From a virus: 57,228 nt of DNA. The notes under the pieces are model-generated. The model saw nothing but the letters and a program-made list of their open reading frames with translations. It did not search any database and had not been told where the DNA came from. The translations under genes were made by a program, and so were the position numbers. Where the stretch lies: positions 1-57,228 of the IMG/VR virus record IMGVR_UViG_3300030117_002543. The stretch is one strand, 5' to 3'. Positions 49,244 to 57,228 of the stretch are shown piece by piece. Numbering within the stretch: the stretch's first letter is position 1; each line of letters starts with the position of its first letter.

Positions 49244-49756
49244 ATGGCAGAAATGACAGATGAAAGATGGAATGCAATAAAAACGAAAATAGAACTGTGG
49301 TTCAACAACCATCAGGATTGGGAGTCAGAGCATATCGAACTGATATCGGTTCCCAACCTAGTCTCAGCAGGTGACAACAAGCCCGCGAAGAGAGTCGCAC
49401 TTTACAGTGCAATCAGGACTTGCTTCTCGGATATCGCTGACAAGCCCTTTACGACAGGGAAGAAGAGTGCGATGCCCGATGAGATTCAATCGTTCAGAGA
49501 TGGACAGTTGGAGTTGTTGAAGAAGGCACTGATGGAAGCGTGGGACAACTCCCCGCAGATGCAACAGTTGCTTGTCAGGAACAAGAGAAGCGGTGGTGGG
49601 TTCTTCACTTCCGCAGAGGACTACGCTCAGTCAGTAGTGGACTCAACGAGACTACGAATGAACACAGCGTACAATGCGTACTTGAGAAGTGACGATAAGG
49701 CCGATTATGTATGGAACGGCAAGGACAACATGGATTGTCAAATAAACAAGGAATGA
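49244..49756 (+). CDS. Unknown protein, possible paralogue of the gene at 46141
   Basis: 170 residues from ATG 49244, two bases after the previous stop (AAGGAGGAATAAG). Helical, with the GDN turn, SAIRTCFSDI helix and RNKRSGGGFF region that line up with the gene at 46141. No catalytic motif recognised. The next gene follows within five bases. Function unknown. Confidence 0.65.
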   Translation: MAEMTDERWNAIKTKIELWFNNHQDWESEHIELISVPNLVSAGDNKPAKRVALYSAIRTCFSDIADKPFTTGKKSAMPDEIQSFRDGQLELLKKALMEAWDNSPQMQQLLVRNKRSGGGFFTSAEDYAQSVVDSTRLRMNTAYNAYLRSDDKADYVWNGKDNMDCQINKE

Positions 49757-49760
49757 GAAT

Positions 49761-49967
49761 ATGAATGAAGAAGAGAAACTATGGAAAGAAGAGGGAATAG
49801 TGTTGGTAGGAAGCACGATGCGTAACGCACCTGTGTTCCTCAACAAGAAGCAGTTGAACAAATTCAGTCGTGAGGACTTGAAGAGGTATCTTCTGGATGC
49901 GCTAGATGAACTGGTCGTTCTCCGTTACAGGAGAGGATTCAGTTGGTTGGATGAGGTGGTTGAATGA
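49761..49967 (+). CDS. 68-residue helical protein, unknown
   Basis: From ATG 49761 (AAGGAATGAGAAT upstream) to a stop overlapping the next start (ATGA). Plan: strand GIVLVGSTM, then two helices (KKQLNKFSREDLKRYLLDAL). Translational coupling suggests that it is made with the next protein. Function unknown. Confidence 0.6.
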   Translation: MNEEEKLWKEEGIVLVGSTMRNAPVFLNKKQLNKFSREDLKRYLLDALDELVVLRYRRGFSWLDEVVE

Positions 49968-51823
49968 CTGATTGGAAGGAAGAAGTAGAAAATCAAGTCA
50001 AATACTGCCGTTATTGCCATGAACCTATTTTGCTTGTAGATTGGTTGAAGATACCAAGAAGTAAATCAACATGGTATAATTGGAAAACCTATGCTAAAGT
50101 ATGTATAGATGAGAAGCATGTTGAATGTGCTTCTAAATACAATGCAATGAAAAACAAGGCCAAAAAACCATTCTTTGACCGAGCGACAGCAGTTGCTAAG
50201 TTCCGTGCATTAAGAGAGGCACTAGGATTTGAGGAAGCAGACAGTGAGTCTACCTTTTCCCCATGGGACTTGGTTGAAGTCTCCATGATTAAAAACTTGG
50301 CAGGAGTTAACAGGGTAGTCCAAACACCAGAGCAACAGGTGTACAAAGACGCGATGTTGTATTTTTGGTCGGTTCAAGAGGACTACTTCAAGTATGAAAA
50401 CCGTGAGAAAACCAAGAAGGTATCTAGAGTCACAAAGAACTACGGTGAAGTGTTCCATGTTGATAATAAAATGCAGAATTTTAGTTCGACAAATCTTTGG
50501 TATTTGTATGCTGTTTTCAAGACGATGTTTCCCAATGAGTGGAAAGACGTACCTGTTTGGGCAATAAGTGGTAAGACTAGGGCATCTCTGTATCAATGGC
50601 AGATTATCGATGAATATCTTTGGAAGCGCGATGGTAAGTTGAATCATACCTTCCTCGCTGGTCTTTTCGATAAGATGATTGCAGAGTGGTATCCTGACGG
50701 TATCACATATCAGGATTATATTTCTCTCTCGGAACTCAATACCTACCAAACTAGGAAGCAGACGGATTCACCTTGGTTTCCAGCAAACGACTTGTTTAAC
50801 TACAAGCGTGGGCAAATGGCAGAGGAACCTGTCTTTATCAAAAGCGTGTGGACTTTTGTTTCCATGTTTCAAAGGCACTACAGTAGAAAGGAGAATGGAA
50901 CTTTCGATAAATTCATGTTCAATAAGATGGATTTCAAGGTTCATTCCAATGTATCAGGAAGACAGGGATATGATGCTGATGAGATAACAAAGGCAGATTG
51001 CTACAATTGGTTCTGGAACTATTTCGTGCCTTACTTCGGTATAGAGATAGAGGACAAGGAGAACTTCCCATATAACACACCAGTCAATGAATTGTTACAA
51101 TTCGTTAACATCCCGGTTCGTGATATGGGTCAAGTAGTTGGACTTTACAAGTTCATGGGAAAATTAGGTCAACCTAGAGGGGTTACTCCATCACCGGAGA
51201 AAGTGATTAGATTGCTATATCCGGACTATAAGTTCGACATGGTGCTATGGACAACAGAGGCTACAAAGGCTGAGAAGAAGATGAATCAGATTCTTCTGAA
51301 AGTAATGACACGTGCTGGCTTCGATTGGTATTTTAGTAATGCTGAGTACATACCAACAGAGGATGGGGACATCGCAAAATATTGGGATACTCAGGCTCCA
51401 ATGAAGATAGACGGCATAAGCCTACTACTCAAATTGATTGTGGAGGCCCAAGGCGCGTACCACTATCTCTTCGATGAGGAGGTAGTCTTTCTGAATGATG
51501 GTATTAACTACAGTAGGAAGGTTCCAGAGAGTTATCGAGGTAAGGATAGAACGGTACTTGGTTACAGACAGAACAGAGATAGACTTTGTAGGAAGGCCAT
51601 TGTTCGCAATGGATTTACTCCTGTGTATGTTATTCTCTATGAAGGAGCATATCCTGTAGAGGGAGTTCACGGTGACATACCACAATGGAACGGAACATAC
51701 GTTACATCAGATAGAAGCCGTGGTAGAATAGGACTTGCAGAGACATTCGACTTGCAAGGAAGGGAAGACATTGGTGATATGATTAGAGAGTATTACCGCA
51801 ACGTAATAGAAGAGGAGGAATGA
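49964..51823 (+). CDS. Large protein with C-terminal nuclease-like domain
   Basis: 619 residues from ATG 49964 (GAGGTGG upstream). N-terminal Cys/His cluster: YCRYCHEPI at ~14-22 and VCIDEKHVEC at ~46-55. The C-terminal ~150 residues hold MKIDGISLLLKLIVEAQGAYHY, then NRDRLCRKAIVRNGFTPVYV: an acidic residue, an E-x-Q-G-x-H-Y strand and a downstream R-D/K helix, as in Vsr or EDxHD-type endonucleases. The DNA looks more A/T-rich than its neighbours, suggesting separate acquisition. A homing or repair nuclease is inferred. Confidence 0.6.
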   Translation: MTDWKEEVENQVKYCRYCHEPILLVDWLKIPRSKSTWYNWKTYAKVCIDEKHVECASKYNAMKNKAKKPFFDRATAVAKFRALREALGFEEADSESTFSPWDLVEVSMIKNLAGVNRVVQTPEQQVYKDAMLYFWSVQEDYFKYENREKTKKVSRVTKNYGEVFHVDNKMQNFSSTNLWYLYAVFKTMFPNEWKDVPVWAISGKTRASLYQWQIIDEYLWKRDGKLNHTFLAGLFDKMIAEWYPDGITYQDYISLSELNTYQTRKQTDSPWFPANDLFNYKRGQMAEEPVFIKSVWTFVSMFQRHYSRKENGTFDKFMFNKMDFKVHSNVSGRQGYDADEITKADCYNWFWNYFVPYFGIEIEDKENFPYNTPVNELLQFVNIPVRDMGQVVGLYKFMGKLGQPRGVTPSPEKVIRLLYPDYKFDMVLWTTEATKAEKKMNQILLKVMTRAGFDWYFSNAEYIPTEDGDIAKYWDTQAPMKIDGISLLLKLIVEAQGAYHYLFDEEVVFLNDGINYSRKVPESYRGKDRTVLGYRQNRDRLCRKAIVRNGFTPVYVILYEGAYPVEGVHGDIPQWNGTYVTSDRSRGRIGLAETFDLQGREDIGDMIREYYRNVIEEEE

Positions 51824-51825
51824 AA

Positions 51826-52062
51826 ATGAGAAATGAAACAAATGTAGAATTTAGGTTGGTGAATGATGAGGAGATGCCACCTATCGTGATAACGATGAAT
51901 GACAACGACAGCCCGAAGGTTGTGTTGAATGCCGACCACAAGATATGGCTTGCGTTACATCGCAAGACCATAGGTGGTTGTGCAGAGGCTCTGTATGAGA
52001 AGATAGACGAGTTGCTCACAGCACATCTACAGGAGCAACGCGCATACGAGAGGATGGACTGA
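51826..52062 (+). CDS. Small acidic protein, unknown
   Basis: 78 residues from ATG 51826, seven bases after GAGGAGG (ATG 51820 also possible). Plan: strand VEFRLVNDEEMPPIVITMND, then SPKVVLNADHKIWLALHRK and a C-terminal helix. It lies between the nuclease-like gene and the gene at 52063. Function unknown. Confidence 0.6.
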   Translation: MRNETNVEFRLVNDEEMPPIVITMNDNDSPKVVLNADHKIWLALHRKTIGGCAEALYEKIDELLTAHLQEQRAYERMD

Positions 52063-53208
52063 ATGCAGGATGTGAAGTACAAGAGAGAACTAGGTGAAGG
52101 TCGCTGGGACAGGAAACTGAAGGAGAACATGGTTACACTGTCGAAGGCAGACAACTACGATGAAGCCAAGCATGAGTGGATTGCCACTGGTGAAGTATGG
52201 TGGAGAGGTCTCAGAGTACCACAGCCTAGTTGGGTCAGTAACGAAGGCTATTGCTTGTGTGGTCACCATATCGTGTATCACTATGAGATACACAACACGG
52301 AGACAAACACAAGGATGGCTGTTGGTTCTGACCACATCAACTCGTATCTAATCATGCGAGCAATCCGTGAGGAGACTGGTCTGAAAGATGGTGAGATTAC
52401 TGACTCCATGATTGATGAGTGGGTGACAGTGAGAGTCGATGCTCTCATCAAGACTGCTTGGTGGAATACTCATGGTGATGACTTCACTGAGATGTTCGAT
52501 GACATCAAGGAACTCGACTTGAGGTTGAATGTCAGGCAGACTGGCAAGAGAATCTACAACCATGAGTTACAGTACTACGAGGACATCACTGCCATTCGCA
52601 AGGTATCGAGTGGTAAGTTCGGTGACCCCGACTACGAGATGTCATCCATTGTATGGAGATGGAATCATCCTGACAATCCAAAGGCACAGATAAACACAAG
52701 GGGATATCCCAATGACAAACTGTGGAAGGACTTGACCATGTTTTGGGCCTTCATCGAGCAACACAAGGAGAAGGTATCTCAGTTGGATGAGAAGGTCGCA
52801 CTGAGGATTGAGGAGTTGAAGAACCACAAGGAGGAAGTTCTCGCACGTAGGGAGAGGAGACTTGAGCAACTTGCCATTGCTGAATCCGCAAGGAAGCAGA
52901 AGGAGCAAGAGAGGTTTGAGTTATCCTGTGATTACTACGGTTGGAGAACATTCGATAGGACTGATGGAATCAACGCTTGGGAAAGGGGATTCCTGACTGA
53001 CATGCGAAATAGAATCCTACAAAACTATGAGCCTACTGAAAGACAGGCTGAAGAATTAAATAGAATAATAAATCGCAACGATAAGCCAGCGAGTGATAAA
53101 CAACTGGCGTATGTTGTAGCGTTAGGGTACAGAGAAGACACATCAGAGATGACGAGTAGGCAAGTATCCATAATAATAGACAAACTGAAAGGTGAACAAA
53201 ATGAGTGA
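52063..53208 (+). CDS. Phage protein with CxCGH treble-clef-like start and coiled coil
   Basis: 381 residues from ATG 52063, directly after the previous stop. Residues ~60-95 (CLCGHHIVYHYEIHNTETNT, VGSDHINSY) follow a metal-binding CxCGH pattern that I know from phage proteins of unknown role. A coiled coil spans ~235-290. The last ~45 residues (ASDKQLAYVVALGY, MTSRQVSIIIDKL) resemble a small helical domain found at the ends of many phage and bacterial DNA-associated proteins. Function unknown. Confidence 0.65.
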   Translation: MQDVKYKRELGEGRWDRKLKENMVTLSKADNYDEAKHEWIATGEVWWRGLRVPQPSWVSNEGYCLCGHHIVYHYEIHNTETNTRMAVGSDHINSYLIMRAIREETGLKDGEITDSMIDEWVTVRVDALIKTAWWNTHGDDFTEMFDDIKELDLRLNVRQTGKRIYNHELQYYEDITAIRKVSSGKFGDPDYEMSSIVWRWNHPDNPKAQINTRGYPNDKLWKDLTMFWAFIEQHKEKVSQLDEKVALRIEELKNHKEEVLARRERRLEQLAIAESARKQKEQERFELSCDYYGWRTFDRTDGINAWERGFLTDMRNRILQNYEPTERQAEELNRIINRNDKPASDKQLAYVVALGYREDTSEMTSRQVSIIIDKLKGEQNE

Positions 53209-53458
53209 TAAGAAAACAACGAAGAAAGCAACAACGAAGAAAGATGAGGAGGAGGCGCAGGAAGCCTTGGCTCAATTGCAACAGAACGCAATGAACCTAC
53301 AGGGGACTGCACAGAACCTCGCTAATCAACTGTCTCAGTACATGCAACTATGCAAGCACTACGAGCAGACGATTAACATCCTCACAGGTAGGCTCCAAGA
53401 ACAGCAGAGGTTGGTGGAGCAACTACAGCAACAGCAGAACGCACCGGAGTCTTCATAG
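53201..53458 (+). CDS. Gln-rich coiled-coil protein
   Basis: 85 residues from ATG 53201, overlapping the previous stop (AATGAGTGA). A Lys/Thr-rich N terminus is followed by a continuous Gln/Leu coiled coil (ALAQLQQNAMNLQGTAQNLA and further heptads) to the end. Probably an oligomeric scaffold or partner. Function unknown. Confidence 0.6.
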   Translation: MSDKKTTKKATTKKDEEEAQEALAQLQQNAMNLQGTAQNLANQLSQYMQLCKHYEQTINILTGRLQEQQRLVEQLQQQQNAPESS

Positions 53459-53493
53459 ACTCTGACTTAGTGGAACGAATAGGAGATAATAAT

Positions 53494-53700
53494 ATGAAAT
53501 TGAGAATAATGAATGACACAGGACACACTGTACTAGACGACGTAACTGTTTCAGATGTAATCGACCAAATCAACGACCATCCCACACATTGGGTTTTCGT
53601 TGAGGGTGAGATGGTATCGAGACAGGAAATCCCGAACATCAGTTGGGATGAGGTTGATACTGTCAACCTAATTCCGGCCATGGTCGGAGGCTCGCTCTGA
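53494..53700 (+). CDS. ThiS/MoaD/ubiquitin-like beta-grasp protein
   Basis: 68 residues from ATG 53494 (AGGAGATAATA upstream; the ATG at 53470 has no good site). The plan is that of ThiS and MoaD: an N-terminal hairpin (MKLRIMNDTGHTVLD), a helix (VSDVIDQIN), strand HWVFVEGEMVSRQE, then VDTVNLIPAMVGGSL. The D-x-V-x-L-I-P-x-x-x-GG ending is typical, but two residues follow the diglycine, so trimming would be needed for adenylation. It might donate sulfur or tag proteins; no E1-like partner is seen here. It lies just before the reductase. Confidence 0.6.
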   Translation: MKLRIMNDTGHTVLDDVTVSDVIDQINDHPTHWVFVEGEMVSRQEIPNISWDEVDTVNLIPAMVGGSL

Positions 53701-53726
53701 GCCTAACTCGTTCTTAACTGAGCAAT

Positions 53727-53846
53727 GCTTAAGTGCAACTCTGCATAATTTGCCTAAGCATTATAGGTCTGCTGAATAACGCAAAAAACCCCAGCAACGG
53801 GTAGGATTGTTGCCAATCGGGTGAGAAGCCCGACAACCAAATTTTC
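53727..53846 (+). promoter_or_regulatory. Structured leader of the reductase gene, possible cobalamin-sensing RNA
   Basis: TGCTTA pairs with TAAGCA (53727-53761), then GCAAC with GTTGC (53794-53813), and CGGG-TGAGAAG-CCCG (53818-53832). AAnCGGGTGAGAAGCCCG resembles the P5 stem and T-loop of AdoCbl riboswitches, and GTTG/CAAC encloses it as P4 would. The usual GGGAA and GCCACUG boxes are not seen. Location before a B12-dependent enzyme makes the idea attractive, but it is not proven. Confidence 0.3.
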
Positions 53847-53858
53847 GGAGAGAGAAGA

Positions 53859-55727
53859 ATGGAATTACAACAAGAAATATTGTCAGAAATAACAACGAAC
53901 ATGAAGTATGCAAAGTACTTGCCTCTTGAATTCAGGAGGGAATCTTGGAAAGAGATTGTAGAGAGGAACAAGGAAATGCACAAGAAGAAATTCACACACA
54001 TTCAAGGGTTTGACGAGAAGATAGATTATGTCTATGACAACTTCGTTCTAACCAAGAAAGTGCTACCATCCATGCGCTCCATGCAATTTGCAGGGAAGCC
54101 GATTGACTTGTCTCCGAACAGAATATACAACTGTGCGTACATGGCTATCGATTCTACGATAGCATTCTCGGAAGCCATGTTCCTGTTGCTGGGCGGCACA
54201 GGAGTTGGATACTCTGTTCAGAGACACCACGTATCAAAATTGGATGCAATACAGAAGCCTAATCCTGAGAGGACATACAGGCATCTAGTTGCGGATTCGA
54301 TAGAAGGATGGGCTGATGCAGTCAAGGTACTATTTGACGCATACACAGGAGACAGGAGAACAACGCCAAGGTTCGACTACTCCGACGTAAGACCGAAGGG
54401 CAGTCAATTGAAGACTAGTGGTGGTAAAGCACCCGGCCCTGCTCCATTGAAGAAGTGCATAGTTACCATAGAGAACATGCTACTGAACATGGAAGACGGT
54501 CATCACATTACACCAATCGAAGCACATGACATGATGTGCCACATCGCAGATGCAGTTCTCGCTGGTGGTATCAGAAGAGCCGCAATGATTAGTCTGTTCA
54601 ATGCAGATGATAACGAGATGATTAACTCAAAGAACGGTCACTATTGGGAGACCAATCCACAGAGAGCAAGAGCGAACAACTCAGCAGTTCTCATCAGAGA
54701 GAAGTGCGAGAAGGAGTTCTTCGATGACCTGTGGAATAGAACCAGAGCCAACAAGACTGGCGAGCCGGGTATATTCTTCTCCAATGACAAGGATTGGGGA
54801 ACGAACCCCTGTGCAGAGATTTCATTGAAGAACCATCAATTCTGTAATCTCTGCGAAATCAACGTATCCACTGTTGCTAGTCAGAAGGACTTGGAAGAGA
54901 GGGTGGAAGCCGCGACTATCATCGGAACGATGCAAGCGTGTTACACTGACTTCCATTATCTACGACAGTCTTGGAAGACCACAACAGAGAAGGAAGCACT
55001 TGTCGGTATCTCGATGACTGGCATCGCAAGCAATGCCCTCAAGGACTTGAATCTTGAGAGAGCATCAGATTGCGCAGTCATCGTCAACAAGACATATGCC
55101 GACATGTTCGGAATCAACTCAGCCGCAAGAGTTACTTGTGTGAAACCTGCTGGTACTACCAGTCTGGTGCTAGGCACTTCCTCCGGAATACATGCTTGGT
55201 ACTCCGAGTATTACATACGAAGAATCAGAGTGATGAAGAACGAGGCAATGTATCTGTATCTCAATGAGATGCTACCTGAGTTGGTGGAGGATGATGAGTG
55301 GGATGACAACCAAGCAATACTTGCTATCCCACAGAAAGCCCCGAAGGGTGACATCATCACAAGAGAGGAGTCTGCTCTATCCATGTTGGAGAGATTGAAG
55401 AAGTATTCAATCGAGTGGGTGAGAAGGGGACATATGAGTGGGGTCAACTCACACAATGTCTCTGCCACTGTCAACGTCAGAGATGACGAGTGGGAGACAG
55501 TGAAGGAATGGATGTGGGATAACAGAGAACACTACAACGGTATCTCTGTCCTGCCATTCGACAACGGTGTGTATACACAAGCACCGTTTGAGGCTATTGA
55601 GAAAGAACAATACGAGGATATGTTCGCCAAATTACAATCAATTGACCTAACACAGGTCAAGGAATACAATGATAATACCAATCTGCAAGGCGAAGTTGCT
55701 TGTGCAGGTGGTGCGTGTGAAATATAA
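53859..55727 (+). CDS. nrdJ: Adenosylcobalamin-dependent (class II) ribonucleotide reductase
   Basis: 622 residues from ATG 53859 (CGGAGAGAGAAGA upstream). It fits the monomeric class II triphosphate reductase: redox Cys92 (IYNCAYM), radical Cys318 in NPCAEI, redox Cys329 exactly eleven residues on, GTTSLVLGTSSGIHAWYS, and a C-terminal shuttle pair, Cys615 and Cys620 (CAGGACEI). The spacing equals that of the Lactobacillus enzyme, but the chain is about 115 residues shorter. It makes deoxynucleotides for viral replication, using host AdoCbl and without oxygen. Confidence 0.93.
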   Translation: MELQQEILSEITTNMKYAKYLPLEFRRESWKEIVERNKEMHKKKFTHIQGFDEKIDYVYDNFVLTKKVLPSMRSMQFAGKPIDLSPNRIYNCAYMAIDSTIAFSEAMFLLLGGTGVGYSVQRHHVSKLDAIQKPNPERTYRHLVADSIEGWADAVKVLFDAYTGDRRTTPRFDYSDVRPKGSQLKTSGGKAPGPAPLKKCIVTIENMLLNMEDGHHITPIEAHDMMCHIADAVLAGGIRRAAMISLFNADDNEMINSKNGHYWETNPQRARANNSAVLIREKCEKEFFDDLWNRTRANKTGEPGIFFSNDKDWGTNPCAEISLKNHQFCNLCEINVSTVASQKDLEERVEAATIIGTMQACYTDFHYLRQSWKTTTEKEALVGISMTGIASNALKDLNLERASDCAVIVNKTYADMFGINSAARVTCVKPAGTTSLVLGTSSGIHAWYSEYYIRRIRVMKNEAMYLYLNEMLPELVEDDEWDDNQAILAIPQKAPKGDIITREESALSMLERLKKYSIEWVRRGHMSGVNSHNVSATVNVRDDEWETVKEWMWDNREHYNGISVLPFDNGVYTQAPFEAIEKEQYEDMFAKLQSIDLTQVKEYNDNTNLQGEVACAGGACEI

Positions 55728-56010
55728 TGAAAAGGCATGGTTATCAATAGAAAACGAAATCGTAGATTCAATGACAAATGCGGGTGCGAAAGACAGCATC
55801 CGTACTTGGTATTGGAGATACAGGAAAGAACACATTCAACTCGCTGAGTTGAGACATGGGATATTGAGGCTGATAAAGCAAGGCTATTCAGTTTTGAATG
55901 ACATGGATGACATACAGAACTTGTATGACAGAAAAGAATATTACAGAATAAATAAACAAGAATATGGTGATTATTATGAAAATGAAATTTACAATACCAA
56001 GAACAGGTGA
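55717..56010 (+). CDS. Small charged/aromatic helical protein, unknown
   Basis: About 97 residues; a GTG at 55717, after AGGTGGTG, overlaps the end of the reductase gene. Longer starts lie wholly inside the reductase. Helical, rich in Arg, Tyr and Trp (SIRTWYWRYRKEHIQLAELR), with an acidic tyrosine-rich tail. Overlap with the next gene suggests co-translation. Function unknown. Confidence 0.55.
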   Translation: MKYNEKAWLSIENEIVDSMTNAGAKDSIRTWYWRYRKEHIQLAELRHGILRLIKQGYSVLNDMDDIQNLYDRKEYYRINKQEYGDYYENEIYNTKNR

Positions 56011-57223
56011 TGGTGGACAGGAAGATACGACATCCTTCCTGATGCGTGTCAATGGTGTTAGATGGAAACCCGGCATGAGACCAAACCGCTTTGGTGAGAG
56101 AACTCTAAGAGTTCCTCAATTGGACATAAGAAGTAGGTTCTCCAAGACACTAGACCCTATGACGGAGAACATCGCTTACACAATCAGGCAAGTTTTGATT
56201 CCAAACACACACGGAAGGAGAAGCAGGTACTATAGTTACGATAACAGTGACTATGAGAAGTGGACTACTATTATCACCTTCAAGAGAGATGATGGGGATG
56301 CTATGATATGGATACAGAAAAACAAGACGGTGTATACCATGAACAGTCAGAGGATGTCATTGAACGACATATCACTGGCCTTGGCTAAGATAATCTTCAG
56401 GAGCGTGGTAGATAGAAGTGCAGTCAGTCTTGAAGAGTACATAGACAGAGTGATTGAGACTCCACCACATGTGATGTATGCTCTAGAGAACAGAACGCCA
56501 TACGTGTTTTGGGATGGTGGCACAAGATGTGAAGTCAGAATCAACACGAAGTTGGTAGGCAAGAAGGATGTCGCACTTGAGATATCCGAAGGAGTATGGG
56601 GTTCAATGTCCGTATCAGACCTGAACACGTTCGTGAACACGTTCGGATTGAACTCAAGCCGCTCCAAGAAGTGGTATCGAATATCTCCTTCAAGACTGTG
56701 GACAGCACTCATGGGTGAGGAGCCATCCGAGAGTCAGAAGAAACTGATGATTGCGTGGTTGCTACAGAACCGGACTCAGAAGATGGTCGAGGAGAGAGCA
56801 TACGAGTTGGTCTACGAACTGGCTGATGAGTTTGAGAACATCCAAGTGGTGATACATGAGGGATACATGGCTCTGTTCGTCAGGGGTATCCATGCTGATT
56901 GGATGATTGCTGATGCCAACAAGGGTTGGAAGCAAGGACATCAGAATGTCAACACCTACTATTGGGATGGTAGAAAGTGGACAGGACCGATTTGCATCGA
57001 CAACCTACATCACAACTCTAGCATTGGTGACCAACTGTCATCAAGAGCAATGATGTTGATGAATGACAAGGGTGCTGGTGAGATGATATACACACTCAGG
57101 GGACTACAACCAATGGAGCAAGAGTGGTACGGCAAGCATCGCTACGACAGAGTGCTGATTCCTTATGACAAGAGAAAGGATAGGAAACTCAAGACAATCG
57201 ATTACGGAGCGTTGAACAAATGA
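55976..57223 (+). CDS. Unknown 416-residue protein
   Basis: From ATG 55976 (ATGGTGATTATT upstream; ATG 55982 is also possible), overlapping the previous gene by ~35 bases, to a stop just before the window end. Mixed alpha/beta with many aromatic residues; repeated strand-turn segments in the middle (IITFKRDDGDAMIWIQKN) and a basic C terminus. No motif or family recognised. It closes the rightward operon in this window. Confidence 0.65.
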   Translation: MKMKFTIPRTGDGGQEDTTSFLMRVNGVRWKPGMRPNRFGERTLRVPQLDIRSRFSKTLDPMTENIAYTIRQVLIPNTHGRRSRYYSYDNSDYEKWTTIITFKRDDGDAMIWIQKNKTVYTMNSQRMSLNDISLALAKIIFRSVVDRSAVSLEEYIDRVIETPPHVMYALENRTPYVFWDGGTRCEVRINTKLVGKKDVALEISEGVWGSMSVSDLNTFVNTFGLNSSRSKKWYRISPSRLWTALMGEEPSESQKKLMIAWLLQNRTQKMVEERAYELVYELADEFENIQVVIHEGYMALFVRGIHADWMIADANKGWKQGHQNVNTYYWDGRKWTGPICIDNLHHNSSIGDQLSSRAMMLMNDKGAGEMIYTLRGLQPMEQEWYGKHRYDRVLIPYDKRKDRKLKTIDYGALNK

Positions 57224-57228
57224 ATCCT

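Noticed and set aside
48890-49312. 140-codon minus-strand frame
   Set aside because: It is antisense to two well-spaced plus-strand genes with ribosome-binding sites and has a low-complexity Ser/Thr composition typical of shadow frames.

Overview
This window looks like most of the genome of a tailed double-stranded DNA virus (Caudoviricetes; the long-tail module implies siphovirus-like or myovirus-like, not podovirus). It carries a terminase large subunit, portal, HK97-type protease and capsid protein, tail tube, tail assembly chaperone and tape measure. The host is most likely an archaeon, probably marine. The arguments are the many zinc ribbons (including two in the portal), an ATP-dependent DNA ligase, an Arf/Ras-like GTPase, a LAGLIDADG-like protein, a B12-dependent ribonucleotide reductase and widespread GGTGA-type ribosome-binding sites. 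This is inference; no polymerase or host gene settles it, and a bacterial host is not excluded. No integrase, CRISPR array or tRNA gene was seen.

Layout. (1) 1-42.8 kb is one dense leftward (minus-strand) block, with most genes overlapping or abutting (ATGA, TAATG). In transcription order it holds: a long series of mostly unknown proteins (42.8-29.7 kb) including a GNAT-like protein, a PAP2 phosphatase and zinc-ribbon proteins; terminase, LAGLIDADG-like protein and portal (29.7-25.3 kb); more small proteins (25.3-22.1 kb); ligase, protease/scaffold and major capsid protein (22-16.8 kb); a cassette of small surface, membrane and GTPase proteins (16.8-14.2 kb); neck genes, tail tube, frameshifted chaperone, tape measure, distal tail and fibre genes, the last cut by the window edge. 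(2) 42.8-47.2 kb is a control region. It has AT-rich DNA, six copies of a palindromic element centred on ACCATATGGT, small leftward genes, two structured non-coding stretches and a (CT)15 tract. Transcription diverges at about 46.05 kb. (3) 47.2-57.2 kb is rightward: a DUF1599-type protein, a putative non-coding RNA, a glycosylase-like protein, a nuclease-like protein, a ThiS/MoaD-like beta-grasp protein, the AdoCbl-dependent ribonucleotide reductase and unknown genes.

The most striking signal is a short motif, W-x-[D/E/x]-[I/L/V]-[L/I/M/V]-K, typically MSWQDILK at the N terminus. It occurs in about 20 otherwise unrelated proteins encoded between 22 and 42.8 kb. It also occurs internally or at the C terminus of several of them, and in degenerate form at the C terminus of the protease/scaffold. 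It resembles in size and pattern the capsid-targeting peptides of phage T4 internal proteins. I propose it is a modular address tag that loads many proteins, including enzymes, into the virion. Other points of note are an Arf-like GTPase next to membrane proteins inside the head-neck gene cluster, a G GGA AAA frameshift site in the tail chaperone, a ubiquitin-like protein ending near a diglycine, and a repeated tripartite palindrome that punctuates the control region.
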